DNA of 64,000 nt from Limnephilus marmoratus (taxonomy: Eukaryota; Arthropoda; Insecta; Trichoptera; Limnephilidae): the NCBI GenBank assembly GCA_917880885.1, contig OU862931.1:15294736-15358735 (forward strand), given 5' to 3'. Positions 51,421 to 64,000 of the stretch are shown in pieces; the first letter of the stretch is position 1; each line of letters begins with the position of its first letter. Made by a program: the position numbers and the translations under genes. The notes beneath the pieces were generated by a model, which saw only the letters and a program-made list of their open reading frames with translations, searched no databases and had not been told where the DNA came from.

Positions 51421-52682
51421 TCTTTCAAAAAAATTGGAGTCCTTACGAGAGTCTTGAAGGAGTAATCATATGTTGATTTTAAAAATAAATGAAAAATTAG
51501 ACATTGGCTATAATTTCTTTATTTAAATAATAATTATTCAATTTGCTTGGGTATCTTCCCATCAAATTCAAAATTTAGTTTTGTGTGAAAAACGCAATAA
51601 CAACTTTCCCCTTAAAACACAATAAAAATAAATAAATAAAATACTCATAACTCCAGACACCTACATGTACGTTGTACGTTTACATAGATCTTTCCGGAAA
51701 TAACTTAATTGTTCCCCTTTTCCAGGGAAATATTTTGTTGTTAATATAATACAATAATATTTATATAAAACCACAAAGTTTACTAATTTATGAATATTTT
51801 TTAAACTCGGTTTTAATACTCGTGGCCATGGATCAACCGTGGTTTATCATAGGTATTCACAGTATTATGTGTGTATGTACCTATTAACATGGTTGGGGCG
51901 GAAAGAGAAGCATAAATAGTCCACAGACGATTGGCTAACGAATTGAAGAGAACTGCAGGCTTCGGATGGGTGAGAACCGCCAAGGATCGCAAAAAGCTCA
52001 CATTAAATTATTATGTAGGTACCATTGACGTTTATTTATCGAAGGTAATTTATCGAACCAATTTATTATGAAACCGCTATCATTTTATAAAGCGTCTTTT
52101 TTCTTGTTTATTTCTTGAAGTTGCAGCTATTTCATTGCCAAGGTCCGGTAGCAAGCATGTGTATACCTACCTACCTTGCAATACTTAACCCGTCTGCTTG
52201 TTTAGGAACAAATACATCCCAAAACACGTGATTGCGTTATACTTTCATAAGACCAAAAACGTCCCCAGCGACCTAACATTTTAAAAGCTATATATCTCTC
52301 TTCCTCTCTTGCAAACATATGTATTTTTCTTTTAACCAGAAAGAGAACAAAATAATGCTTCTTATTGTCTTTGAAATATGAAAGTTATCTTGCATCGATA
52401 TTTTACAATCTCGATCCAAAGTGACAGTTTCAGAATTTATGCCCGAAACTGAGGCTTCCGGATTGTGAGGTGTGAATATATTGAACCAAGTAGACGGGTT
52501 TTTTAATATGCAATAGAAAACATTTACACAGTAACACAAACGATACATAATACCCGAGCCAAAAAACCAACCAACTTCTCGAAACTCCTTTATCTAAAAC
52601 CACCTGTGGGCAAAGACATTTTAAATAATACCTACATAGCTTGCAAACTACACAATACACTACCAGTAACGATTACATACAT
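51421..52682. other. No recognisable gene before the satellite
   Basis: AT-rich. The short frames at 51813-52001 (minus) and 52288-52660 (minus) contain no motif I recognise. A weak plus-strand reading near 52560-52680 (AKKPTNFSKLLYLKPP) may be LINE debris. Confidence 0.35.
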
Positions 52683-55600
52683 TGATTCGTGTACACATCA
52701 TGATTCTTTGAAAGAATTCAATATTTCAGACGGATCGGTACCATGGGGATAAAAATATGACCGACCCCAAGTGCCAAAAGAAGAATTTAAAAAAAAATCA
52801 TCGTTTTAACACTTGAGGTCGGTGGTTTTCACGCTGGGGGTCGGCCGTTTTAACACTTGGGGTCGGTCATATTTTTGGCCCTATGGCACCGATAAATAAA
52901 AAATCTTCCAAAAGATTAATTTTTAAAAAATTCATCGTTTTACTGAAATTTTTGATTCGTAGTGAGAATCGTGTTCTGTACACGAATCAACGCGTGCTTT
53001 GTGACAACACTTGTGGTCGGTAATCACCAAGCCCACTGAGATTTTGAATTCTTAGTCGTAGTCCATATACGAATCAACCAAAAAATCTGCCAAAGAAGAA
53101 TTTTATGAAAAATCATCGTTTTAACACTTGAGGTCGGTGGTTTTCACACCGGGGGTCGGCCGTTTTAACATTTGGGGTCGGTCATATATTTGGCCCCATG
53201 GCACCGATCCGTCTGAAATTTTGAATTCTCACCAAGAATCATGGTCTGTACACGAATCAATAAAAAATCTTCCAAAAGATTAATTTTTAAGAAATTCATC
53301 GTTATAACACTTGGTGTCGGTGGTTTTCACACTTTTGGTCGGCCGTTTTAACACTTGGAGTCGGCCATATTTTTGGTCCCATGGCACAGATCCGTCTGAA
53401 TTTTTAAGTTCTCACCAAGAATCCATGGTCTGTACACGAATCAAGAAAAAAATCTTCCAAATATTAATTTTTTAAAAATTCATCGTTTTACGGGCGCTTT
53501 GTGACAAGACTTGTGGTCGGTCATAACGAAGACCCTATGGCACCGCCGACTGAAATTTTGGATTCGTAGTGAGAATCGTGGTCTGTTTACGAATCAATCA
53601 AAAAATCTGCCAAAAGAAGAATTTCAAAAAATATCATCGTTTTAACACCTGGGTTTCGGTGGTTTTCACACTTGGGGTCGGCCGTTTTAACGCTTGGGGT
53701 CGGTCATATCTTTGACCCTATGGCTCCAATCCGTCTGAAATTTTAGATTCTTACCAAGAATCATGGTCTGTACACGAATCAATAAAAAAAATCTTGAACA
53801 AATATTAATTTTTTAAAAATTCATCGTTTTACGCGTGCTTTGTGACAACACTTGTGGTCGGTCATAAGGAAGACCCTATAGCACCGAGCCTACTGAAATT
53901 TTGGATTCGTAGTGAGAATCGTGGTCTGTACAAGAATCAATCATAAAATCTGCCGAAAGAAGAATTAAAAACAAAAACATCGTTTTAACAGTAGGGGTCG
54001 GTAATTTTCACACTGGGGGTCGGCCGTTTTAACACTTGGGGTCGGTCATATTTTTGGCCCCATGTCATCTATCCGTCTGAAATTTTTGATTCTCACCTAG
54101 AATCATGGTCTGTACACGAATCAATAAAAAATCTTCCAAAACATTAATTATTAAAAAAAATCATCGTTTTAATCGTGCTTTGTGACAACACTTGTGGTCG
54201 GTCATCACAAAGCCGACTGAGATTTTGAATTCTTAGTCGTAGACCGTATACGAATCAATCAAAAAATCTGCCAAAAAAGAATTTCAAAAAATATCATCGG
54301 TTAAGCACCTGGGTTTCGGTGGTTTTCACACTTGGGGTCGGCAATTTTAACGCTTGGGGTCGGTCATATCTTTGAACCTATGGCTCCAATCCGTCTGAAA
54401 TTTTGGATTCTCAACAAGAATCCATCGTCTGTACACGAATCAATAAAAAAATCTTCCGAAAGAAAATTTTTTAAAAAATTCCCCGTTTTAAGCGCGCTTT
54501 GTGACAACACTTGTGGTCATAAAGAAGACCCTATCTCACTGAGCCGTCTGAAATTTTTAATTCGCACTAAGAATCATGGTCTGTACACGATTCAATAAAA
54601 AATCTTCCAAAAGAATAATTTTTAAGAAATTTATTGTTTTAACACTTGGGGTCGGTGGTTTTCACATTTTGGGTCGGCCGTTTTAACACTTGAGTTTGGT
54701 CATATTTTTGGCCCATCAAAAAATCTGCCAAACGAAGAATTAAAAAAAAATCGTCGTTTTAACGCTTGGGGTCGGTGGTTTTCACATTGGGGTAGGCCGT
54801 TTTGACACTTGGGACCGGTCATATTTTTGGCCCCATTGCACAGGATCCGTCTGAAATTTTGGATTCGCAGTAAGAATCATGGTCTGTACACGAATCAATA
54901 AAAACAATCTTGAACAAATATTAATTTTTTAAAAATTCATCGTTTTACGCGTGCTTTGTGACAACACTTGTGGTCGGTCATAACGAAGACCCTATGGCAC
55001 CGAGCCTACTGAAATTTTGGATTCGTAGTGAGAATCGTGGTCTGTACAAGAATCAATCATAAAATCTGCCCAAAGAAGAATTTAAGAAAAAGACATCGTT
55101 TTAACACTAGGGGTCGGTGGTTTTCACACTGGGGGTCGGCCGTTTAACACTTGGGGTCGGTCATATTTTTGGCACCATGTCACCGATCCGTCTGAAATTT
55201 TTGATTCTCACCAAGAATCATGGTCTGTACACGAATCAATAAAAAATCTTCCAACAGATTAATTATTTTAAAAAATCATCGTTTTACTCGTGCTTTGTGA
55301 CAACACTTGTGGTCGGTCATCACCAAGCCGACTGAGATTTTGAATTGTTAGTCGTAGTCCGTATACGAATCAATCAAAAAATCTGCCAAAAGAAGAATTT
55401 TAAAAATAATCATCGCTTTAACACTTGGGGTCGGTGGTTTTCACACTGGGGGTCGGCCGTTTTAACACGTGTGGTCGGTCATATTTTTGGCCCCATGGCA
55501 CCGATCCGTCTGAAATTTTTGATTCTCACCAAGAATCATGGTCTGTACACAATTCAATAAAAAATCTTCCAAAAGAATAACTTTTGAGAAATTCATCGTT

Positions 55601-58600
55601 TTAACACTTGGGGTCGGTGGTTTTCACATTTTGGGTCGGCCGTTTTAACACTTGAGATCGGTCATATTTTTCGCCCATCAAAAAATCTGCCAAACGAAGA
55701 ATTAAAAAAAATCGTCGTTTTAACACTTGGGGTCGGTGGTTTTCACATTGGGGTAGGCCGTTTTAACACTTGGGGTCGGTCATATTTTTGGCCCCATGGC
55801 ACTGATACGTCTGAAATTTTGGATTCGCACTAAGAATCATGGTCTGTACACGAATCTATAAAAAAAATCTTGAACAAATATTAATTTTTTTTAAATTCTT
55901 CGTTTTACGGGCGCTTTGTGACAAGACTTGTGGTCGGTCATAACGAAGACCCTATGGCACCGCCGACTGAAATTTTGGATTCGTAGTGAGAATCGTGGTC
56001 TGTTTACGAATCAATCAAAAAATCTGCCAAAAAAAGAATTTTAAAAAAAATCATCGCTTTAACACTTGGGGTCGGCGGTTTTCACATTTTGGGTCGGCCG
56101 TTTTAACACTTGAGTTCGGTCATATTTTTGGAATTTAAAAAAAATCGTCGTTTTAACACTTGGGGTCAGTGGTTTTCACATTGGGGTAGGCCGTTTTGAC
56201 ACTTGGGGTCGGTCATATTTTTGGCCCCATTCCACCGATCCGTCTGAAATTTTGGATTCGCACTAAGAATCATGGTCTGTACACGAATCAATAAAAAATC
56301 TTCCAAAAGATTAATTATTAAAAAAGATCATCGTTTTACTCGTGCTTTGTTACAACACTTGTGGTCGGTCATAACCAAGCATACTGAGATTTTGAATTCT
56401 TAGTCGTAGTCCGTATAGGAATTTATCAAAAAATCTGCCAAAAGAAGAATTTCAAAAGATATCATCGTTTTAACACCTGGGTTTCGGTGGTTTTCACACT
56501 TGGGGTCGGCCGTTTTAACGCTTTAGGTCGGTCATATCTTTGACCCTATGGCTCCAATCCGTCTGAAATTTTGGATTCTCACCAAGAATCATGGTCTGTA
56601 CACGAATCAATAAAAAAAATCTTGAACAAATATTATTTTTTTTTAAATTCTTCGTTTTACGGGCGCTTTGTGACAAGACTTGTAGTCGGTCATAACGAGG
56701 CACCGCCGACTGAAATTTTGGATTCGTAGTCAGAATCGTGGTCTGTTTACGAATCAATCAAAAAATCTGCCAAAAAAAGAATTTAAAAAAAAATCATCGC
56801 TTTAACACTTGGGGTCGGTGGTTTTCACATTTTGGGTCGGCCGTTTTAACACTTGAGTTTGGTCATATTTTTGGAATTTAAAAAAAATCGTCGTTTTAAC
56901 ACTTGGGGTCAGTGGTTTTCACATTGGAGTAGGCCGTTTTGACACTTGGGGTCGGTCATATTTTTGGCCCCATTCCACCGATCCGTCTGAAATTTTGGAT
57001 TCGCACTAAGAATCATGGTTTGTACAAGAATCAATAAAAAAATCTTGAACAAATGTTAGATTCGTAGTGAGAATCGTGGTCTGTTTACGAATCAATCAAA
57101 AAATTTGCCAAAAGAAGAATTTTAAAAATAATCATCGCTTTAACACTTGGGGTCGGTGGTTTTCACACTGGGGGTCGGCCGTTTTAACACTTGTGGTCGG
57201 TCATATTTTTGGCCCCATGGCACCGATCCGTCTGAAATTTTTGTTTCTCACCAAGAATCATGGTCTGTACACAATTCAATAAAAAATCTTCCAAAAGAAT
57301 AACTTTTAAGAAATTCATCGTTTTAACACTTTGGGTCGGTGGTTTTCACATTTTGGGTCGGCCGTTTTAACACTTGAGATCGGTCATATTTTTGGCCCAT
57401 CAAAAAATCTGCCAAACGAAGAATTAAAAAAAATCGTCGTTTTTACACTTGGGGTCGGTGGCATTTTTGGCCCCATGGCACTGATACGTCTCTCTTTTAA
57501 GAAATTCATCGTTTTAACACTTGGGGTCGGTGGTTTTCACATTTTGGGTCGGCCGTTTTAACACTTGAGTTCGGTCATATTTTTGGCAAACCAAAAAATC
57601 TGCCAAACGAAGAAATAAAAAAAAATCGTCGTTTTAACACTTGGGGTCGGTGGTTTTCACATTGGGGTAGGCCGTTTTGACACTTGGGGTCGGTCATATT
57701 TTTGGCCCCATGTCATCGATCCGTCTGAATTTTTTGATTCTCACCAAGAATCATGGTCTGTACACGAATCAATAAAAAATCTTCCAAAAGATTAATTATT
57801 AAAAAAAATCATCGTTTTACTCGTGCTTTGTTACAACACTTGTGGTCGGTCATAACCAAGCATACTGAGATTTTGAATTCTTAGTCGTAGTCCGTATAGG
57901 AATTTATCAAAAAATCTGCCAAAAGAAGAATTTCAAAAGATATCATCGTTTTAACACCTGGGTTTCGGTGGTTTTCACACTTGGGGTCGGCCGTATTAAC
58001 GCTTTAGGTCGGTCATATCTTTGACCCTATGGCTCCAATCCGTCTGAAATTTTGGATTCTCACCAAGAATCATGGTCTGTACACGAATCAATAAAAAAAA
58101 TCTTGAACAAATATTAATTTTTTTTAAATTCTTCGTTTTACGGGTGCTTTGTGACAAGACTTGTGGTCGGTCATAACGAAGACCCTATGGCACCGCCGAC
58201 TGAAATTTTGGATTCGTAGTCAGAATCGTGGTCTGTTTACGAATCAATCAAAAAATCTGCCAAAAAAAGAATTTAAAAAAAAATCATCGCTTTAACACTT
58301 GGGGTCGGTGGTTTTCACATTTTGGGTCGGCCGCTTTAACACTTGAGTTCGGTCATATTTTTGGAATTAAAAAAAAATCGTCGTTTTAACACTTGGGGTC
58401 AGTGGTTTTCACATTGTAGTAGGCCGTTTTGACACTTGGGGTCGGTCATATTTTTGGCCCCATTCCACCGATCCGTCTGAAATTTTGGATTCGCACTAAG
58501 AATCATGGTCTGTAAGAGAATCAATAAAAAAATCTTGAACAAATGTTAGATTCGTAGTGAGAATCGTGGTCTGTTTACGAATCAATCAAAAAATTTGCCA

Positions 58601-61204
58601 AAAGAAGAATTTTAAAAATAATCATCGCTTTAACACTTGGGGTCGGTGGTTTTCACACTGGGGGTCGGCCGTTTTAACACTTGTGGTCGGTCATATTTTT
58701 GGCCCCATGGCACCGATCCGTCTGAAATTTTTGATTCTCACCAAGAATCATGGTCTGTACACAATTCAATAAAAAATCTTCCAAAAGAATAACTTTTAAG
58801 AAATTCATCGTTTTAACACTTGGGGTCGGTGGTTTTCACATTTTGGGTCGGCCGTTTTAACACTTGAGATCGGTCATATTTTTGGCCCATCAAAAAATCT
58901 GCCAAACGAAGAATTAAAAAAAATCGTCGTTTTTACACTTGGGGTCGGTGGCATTTTTGGCCCCATGGCACTGATACGTCTCTCTTTTAAGAAATTCATC
59001 GTTTTAACACTTGGGGTCGGTGGTTTTCACATTGGGGTAGGCCGTTTTGACACTTGGGGTCGGTCATATTTTTGGCCCCATTTCATCGATCCGTCTGAAT
59101 TTTTTGATTCTCACCAAGAATCATGGTCTGTACACGAATCAATAAAAAATCTTCCAAAAGATTAATTATTAAAAAAAATCATCGTTTTACTCGTGCTTTG
59201 TTACAAAACTTGTGGTCGGTCATAACCAAGCATACTGAGATTTTGAATTCTTAGTCGTAGTCCGTATACGAATTTATCAAAAAATCTGCCAAAAGAAGAA
59301 TTTCAAAAGATATCATCGTTTTAACACCTGGGTTTCGGTGGTTTTCACACTTGGGGACGGCCGTTTTAACGCTTTAGGTCGGTCATATCTATGACCCTAT
59401 GGCTCCAATCCGTCTGAAATTTTGGATTCTCACCAAGAATCATGGTCTGTACACGAATCAATAAAAAAAATCTTGAACAAATATTAATTTTTTTTAAATT
59501 CTTCGTTTTACGGGCGCTTTGTGACAAGACTTGTGGTCGGTCATAACGAAGACAGTATGGCACCGCCGACTGAAATTTTGGATTCGTAGTGAGAATCGTG
59601 GTCTGTTTACGAATCAATCAAAAAATCTGCCATAAAAAGAATTTTAAAAAAAATCATCGCTTTAACACTTGGGGTCGGTGGTTTTCACATTTTGGGTCGG
59701 CCGTTTTAACACTTGAGTTCGGTCATATTTTTGAAATTTAAAAAAAATCGTCGTTTTAACACTTGGGGTCAGTGGTTTTCACATTGGAGTAGGCCGTTTT
59801 GACACTTGGGGTCGGTCATATTTTTGGCCCCATTCCACCGATCCGTCTGAAATTTTGGATTCGCACTAAGAATCATGGTCTGTACAAGAATCAATAAAAA
59901 AAATCTTGAACAAATATTAGATTCGTAGTGAGAATCGTGGTCTGTTTACGAATCAATCAAAAAATTTGCCAAAAGAAGAATTTTAAAAATAATCATCGCC
60001 TTAACACTTGGGGTCGGTGGTTTTCACACTGGGGGTCGGCCGTTTTAACACTTGTGGTCGGTCATATTTTTGGCCCCATGGCACCGATCCGTCTGCAATT
60101 TTTGATTCTCACCAAGAATCATGGTCTGTACACAATTCAATAAAAAATCTTCCAAAAGAATAACTTTTAAGAAATTCATCGTTTTAACACTTGGGGTCGG
60201 TGGTTTTCACATTTTGGGTCGGCCGTTTTAACACTTGAGATCGGTCATATTTTTGGCCCATCAAAAAATCTGCCAAACGAAGAATTACAAAAAATCGTCG
60301 TTTTTACACTTGGGTCGGTGGCATTTTTGGCCCCATGGCACTGATACGTCTGAAATTATGGATTCGCACTAAGAATCATGGTCTGTACACGAATCAATAA
60401 AAAAAATCTTGAACAAATATATTTTTTTTTAAATTCATCGTTTTACGCGTGCTTTGTGACAACACTTGTAGTCGGTCATTACGAAGACCCTATGGCACCG
60501 AGCCTACTGAAATTTTGTATTTTGTATACTCGGGGTCGGTGGTTTTCACATTGGGGTAGGCTGTTTTGACACTTGGGGTCGGTCATATTTTTGGCCCCAT
60601 TGCACCGATCCGTCTGAAATTTTGGATTCGTAGTGAGAATCGTGGTCTGTACAAGAATCAATCATAAAATCTGCCGAAAGAAGAATAAAAAAAACATCGT
60701 TTTAACAGTCGGGGTCGGTGGTTTTCACACTGGGGGTCGGCCGTTTTTACACTTGGGGTCGGTCATATTTTTGGCCCCATGTCATTGATCCGTCTGAATT
60801 TTTTGATTCTCACCAAGAATCATGGTCTGTACACGAATCAATAAAAAATCTTCCAAAAGAATAATTATTAAAAAAAATCATCGTCTTACTCGTGCTTTGT
60901 TACAACACTTGTGATCGGTCATCACCAAGCCGACTGAGATTTTGAATTCTTAGTCGTAGTCCGTATACGAATCAATCAAAAAATCTGCCAAAAGAAGAAT
61001 TTCAAAAAATATCATCGTTTTAACACCTGGGTTTCGGTGGTTTTCACATTTGGGGTCGGCCGTTTTAACGCTTGGGGTCGGTCATATCTTTGACCCTATG
61101 GCTCTAATCCGTCTGAAATTTTGGATTCTCACCAAGAATCATGGTCTGTACACGTTTCAATAAAAAATCTTCCAAAAGAATAATTTTTAAGAAATTCATC
61201 GTTT

Positions 61205-62073
61205 TGAGGGTGCGGGAGACAGAAATGAAAGGCGTCATGTCGAAGTAGTGAGTCAGTCGTTTATTGGGCTACGTAGCAGATGGTCGGTGAGCGGTAACTT
61301 GATGTAATGCAGAGTGCCGTGATGATGCTGCAGGCGCACGGAGGTGGAGATGGTGAGGTGAAGGTCAGCGAGTTGCTCGACACCATGGCGGTGGAGATGA
61401 CCTATCTTCCAGGCCGTTGCTCGACGCTTTGTGTCGCGGAGATAAACGGTGTGTGGCTCGGTGTGCTGAGCCACCAGCAGGTAGTCCTGGCGAGGCGGAG
61501 CGTGTTTCCATGGCAGCGAAGCACGGTGAGGCTTCGGGGTGCCATGAAATGGTGAGCTGATCCCTTGGACTGAAGGTGACGCAAGCCTTGTAAGTCGCGG
61601 GATGGGGCTGATCTCTGGAGCTGAAGACACGGTGGGCCTTAGAGCTGAGACGTGGTGGTGGACCTCGAGGAAGCTGCCCTGGAGAGAGCGGAGATGTACC
61701 GGGCTCTCGTGTGCGTGATGTTACATGATGAGCTGTTGACCGACAGTTAGTGTGAGACTGAACTGCAGCGGGCGAGCGATCGGCTGCTTATATAGCCGCG
61801 GTAGAGTAACTACCTCGCGGTAGGTAATACGAGCCACTTCGGCGGTTAACGAGAATATTCGACAGATATTGTACGGTGCTGTCTCGAGACCTTTCTAGGC
61901 GGGGGCGATATTATTAACGTCGGGCTGGCACGGCAAGCGAGAAAGTACATCGCGATCGGCATATGTAGGTAGGTACCTAGTAGCAAGTAGATTTGCCGAT
62001 GCACGCGAATATAAGGAGATGTTTCTCGTATCTTCTTTTGAGCACGAAGATAATAATGATGTGTCGCCACACA
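61205..62073 (-). repeat. Inverted left LTR (869 bp)
   Basis: On minus: starts TGTGTGGCGACACATC, has TATATAA (61794-61788) and the initiator TCAGT (61761-61757) 33 bases apart, AATAAA at about 61264-61259, and ends GCACCCTCA. R/U5 is very similar to the right LTR. U3 upstream of the TATA box is strongly diverged from it. Confidence 0.8.
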
Positions 62074-62295
62074 CCCCCTTCCCACTGTGATGTGAACACG
62101 TAACCTTCTGATGTGAACATGCAGCATACAGCATCCTGACATGTGTGTTACCACAGCGCATCCGGTAACACCGCAAAATGAGGGAATCGGTAGAGACCCA
62201 TCAGCACGGACGCACCGACCAGCAGCATCAACCCGGCTTTCCTGCGACTCCTGGCATCATCTTTCAACCGTGTACTCCGTACACTGGGAAGGGGG
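62074..62295. other. Core between inverted LTRs
   Basis: Both edges carry the purine tract GGGAAGGGGG facing outward (62286-62295 on plus; 62074-62083 on minus). Between them is non-repetitive sequence with repeated ATGTGAACA (62090 and 62111). It is probably the extreme 3' internal region of one or two LTR elements. No open frame with a recognisable domain. Confidence 0.6.
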
Positions 62296-63172
62296 TGTGT
62301 GGCGACACATCATTATAAACTTTGCCATCAAAAGAGGAATCGAGAAACATCTCCTAATATCCGCGCGCATCGGCAAACCTACTTGCCTAGGTACCTTCCT
62401 ACCTTTACTGGTCGCGATGTACTTTCTCGCCTGCCGTGCTGGCTGGACGATAATAATATCGCCCCACCTAGAAAGGTCTAGAGTTTACAAGCCGCCTGAA
62501 TATTCGGCACCGCGTATGTTCCAGTACCTTCCAGTGTGCACATTGCCGGCGAATGGAACATTACTCCCACCGGTCGCGCTGGCTATATAAGCGACTTAAC
62601 CCGGCGCTAGCACAGTTCAGTCTCACATTAATCGTCGGTCAACATGTAATAAGTGCTCCTGCATGGTATCGCTACGCTCCAGGGCAGCTTCCTCGAGGTC
62701 CATCACCACGTCTCAGCTACAAGGCCCATCGTGTCTTCAGCTCCTGAGATCAGCTCCATCCCGCGACTTATAAGGTTTGACGCACCTTCAGTCCAGGGAT
62801 CAGCTCACCACTTCATGACACCCCGAAGCCCCACCGTACTTCGCTGTCATGGAAACACGCTCCGCCTCGCCAGGACTACCTGCTGGTGGCTCAGCACACC
62901 GAGCCACACACCGTTTCTCTCCGCGACACAAAGCGTCGAGCAACGGCCTGGAAGATAGGTCATCTCCACCGCCATGGTGTCGAGCAACGCGCTGACCTTC
63001 ACCACACCATCTCCACCTCCGTACGCCTGCAGCATCATCTACGGCACTCTGCCTTACATCATGTTACCGCTTCACCGACCTTCGCTACGTAGCCAATAAA
63101 CGACTGACTCACCACTTCGACATGACGCCTTTCATTTATCTCCCGTCTCTACCGATACGGACCGCTCCCTCA
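62296..63172 (+). repeat. Right LTR (877 bp)
   Basis: Starts TGTGTGGCGACACATC, TATATAA at 62584-62590, TCAGT at 62617-62621, AATAAA at about 63094-63099, ends CGCTCCCTCA. Short frames inside (for example 62653-62958) mirror those of the left LTR but lack domains and are probably non-coding. Confidence 0.8.
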
Positions 63173-64000
63173 GTTTTAACACTTGGGGTCGGTGGTTTTC
63201 ACATTTTGGGTCGGCCGTTTTAAAACTTGAGTTCGGTCATATTTTTGGCCCATCAAAAAATCTGCCAAGCGAAGAATTAAAAAAAATCGTAGTTTTAACA
63301 CTCGGGGTCGGTGGTTTTCACATTGGGGTAGGCTGTTTTGACACTTGGGGTCGGTCATATTTTTGGCCCCATTGCACCGATCCGTCTGAAATTTTGGATT
63401 CGTAGTGAGAATCGTGGTCTGTACAAGAATCAATCAAAAAATCTGCCAAACGAAGAATAAAAAAAAAACGTCGTTTTTACACTTGGGGTCGGTGGTTTTC
63501 ACATTGGGGTAGGCCGTTATGACACTTGGGGCCGGTCATATTTTTGGCCCCATTGCACCGATCCGTTTGAAATTTTGGATTCGCACTAAGAAACATGGTC
63601 TGTACACGAATCAATAAAAAAAATTTTGAACCAATATTAATTTTTAAAAAATTCATCGTTTTACGCGTGCTTTGTGACAACACTTGTGGTCGGTCATAAC
63701 GAAGACCCTATGGCACCGAGCCTACAAAATTTTGGATTCGTAGTGAGAATCGTGGTCTGTACAAGAATCAATTATAAAATCTGCCGAAAGAAGAATTTAA
63801 ATCAAAAAACGTCGTTTTACCAGTAGGGGTCGGTGGTTTTCACACTGGGGGTTATCCGTTTAATCACTTGGGGTTGGTCATATTTTTGGCCCCATGTCAT
63901 CGATCCGTCTGAATTTTTTGATTCTCACCAAGAATCATAGTCTGTACACGAATCAATAAAAAATCTTTCAAAAGATAAATTATTTTAAAAAAATCATCAT

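Larger units (their letters stand above)
61205..63172. mobile_element. Palindromic LTR element (inverted LTRs)
   Basis: A 1968-bp insertion into the satellite with the perfect 4-bp duplication GTTT (61201-61204 and 63173-63176). It starts TGAGGG and ends CCCTCA, so both outer ends are U5 ends. It consists of an LTR on minus (61205-62073), a 222-bp core (62074-62295) and an LTR on plus (62296-63172). Each LTR is preceded, on its own strand, by the polypurine tract GGGAAGGGGG. No gag or pol. Two 3' LTRs are joined through internal 3' sequence. Confidence 0.85.
52683..64000. repeat. Satellite array with higher-order structure
   Basis: Tandem monomers of two main types run to the window end. The longer (about 180 bp) contains three 22-bp subrepeats with cores TTAACACTTGGGGTCGGTG, TTTCACACTGGGGGTCGGCC and TTAACACTTGGGGTCGGTC. 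The shorter (about 140 bp) has GCTTTGTGACAACACTTG and a single subrepeat. Both share AAAAATCTTCCAAAAGA, CCGTCTGAAATTTT and AATCATGGTCTGTACACGAA. Higher-order blocks recur with near identity (starts at about 55345, 57067, 58557 and 59928). The first 95 bp (52683-52778) are inverted relative to the rest. An LTR-type element interrupts the array at 61205-63172. Confidence 0.95.

Noticed and set aside
61253..63092. Protein-coding genes in the GC-rich block within the satellite
   Set aside because: Frames mirror each other across the palindrome, lack domains, and fall in LTR R/U5 sequence with TATA, initiator and poly-A signals.
52715..63683. Repeated 60-88-codon frames (for example 55345, 57067, 58557 and 59928)
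   Set aside because: They are satellite monomers. Identical frames reflect higher-order repeats, not genes.

Overview
The window is eukaryotic and very probably from an arthropod, most likely an insect. It is AT-rich. Both RNA polymerase II LTR promoters I can locate carry the arthropod-style initiator TCAGT about 30 bases after a TATA box. The repeat types are also typical of insects: tRNA-derived SINEs, Penelope-like elements, hAT and Tc1/mariner elements, and a CsRn1-like Gypsy element. The order cannot be settled from sequence reading alone. I found no convincing host protein-coding gene. Only a GC/CpG-richer block at about 620-1170 could belong to one.

Layout. 1-15 kb: hAT and mariner remnants, a 24-bp coding-like minisatellite (3.2-4.2 kb), SINEs, a hairpin repeat, an RTE-type LINE fragment, and three Penelope-like (PLE) fragments with GIY-YIG endonuclease domains and hammerhead-ribozyme-like motifs. 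One PLE is duplicated as a near-identical inverted pair. At 8.4-10.6 kb there is a three-level nest: a TIR element holding a mariner that holds a LINE tail. 15.05-20.36 kb: a nearly intact young Gypsy element with 557-bp LTRs that differ at one base, a 4-bp target duplication, a gag and a full-length pol. 20.4-33 kb: LINE remnants, SINE clusters, a hAT inserted in a SINE with a perfect 8-bp duplication, MITEs and a long hairpin (29.3-29.85 kb).

30-46 kb holds the most unusual system. It is a DNA-transposon family with very long terminal inverted repeats (about 560-950 bp in the larger copies), 3-bp target duplications in three independent insertions (CTA, AAG, ATA), and a decayed gene that combines a PIN/FEN-like nuclease with a C-terminal TSO1/tesmin-type CXC cysteine cluster. 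One copy (33540-38779) is interrupted by a Jockey-type LINE. Another (41382-44590) has re-duplicated its 5' coding end into its right TIR at an 8-base microhomology. It sits inside an older copy of the same family, which was also hit by a hAT.

46-52.7 kb: a decayed tandem array of roughly 120-bp units, a second SINE family in several copies, and LINE debris. 52.68-64 kb: a satellite array of alternating longer and shorter monomers, built on a 22-bp GTCGG-containing subrepeat, with higher-order repeats of about 1.4-1.7 kb. It is interrupted at 61205-63172 by a palindromic LTR element. That element has two diverged LTRs in inverted orientation, each preceded by a polypurine tract, around a 222-bp core, all flanked by a perfect 4-bp target duplication. 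Overall the window looks like repeat-dense heterochromatin, and possibly like a pericentromeric edge.
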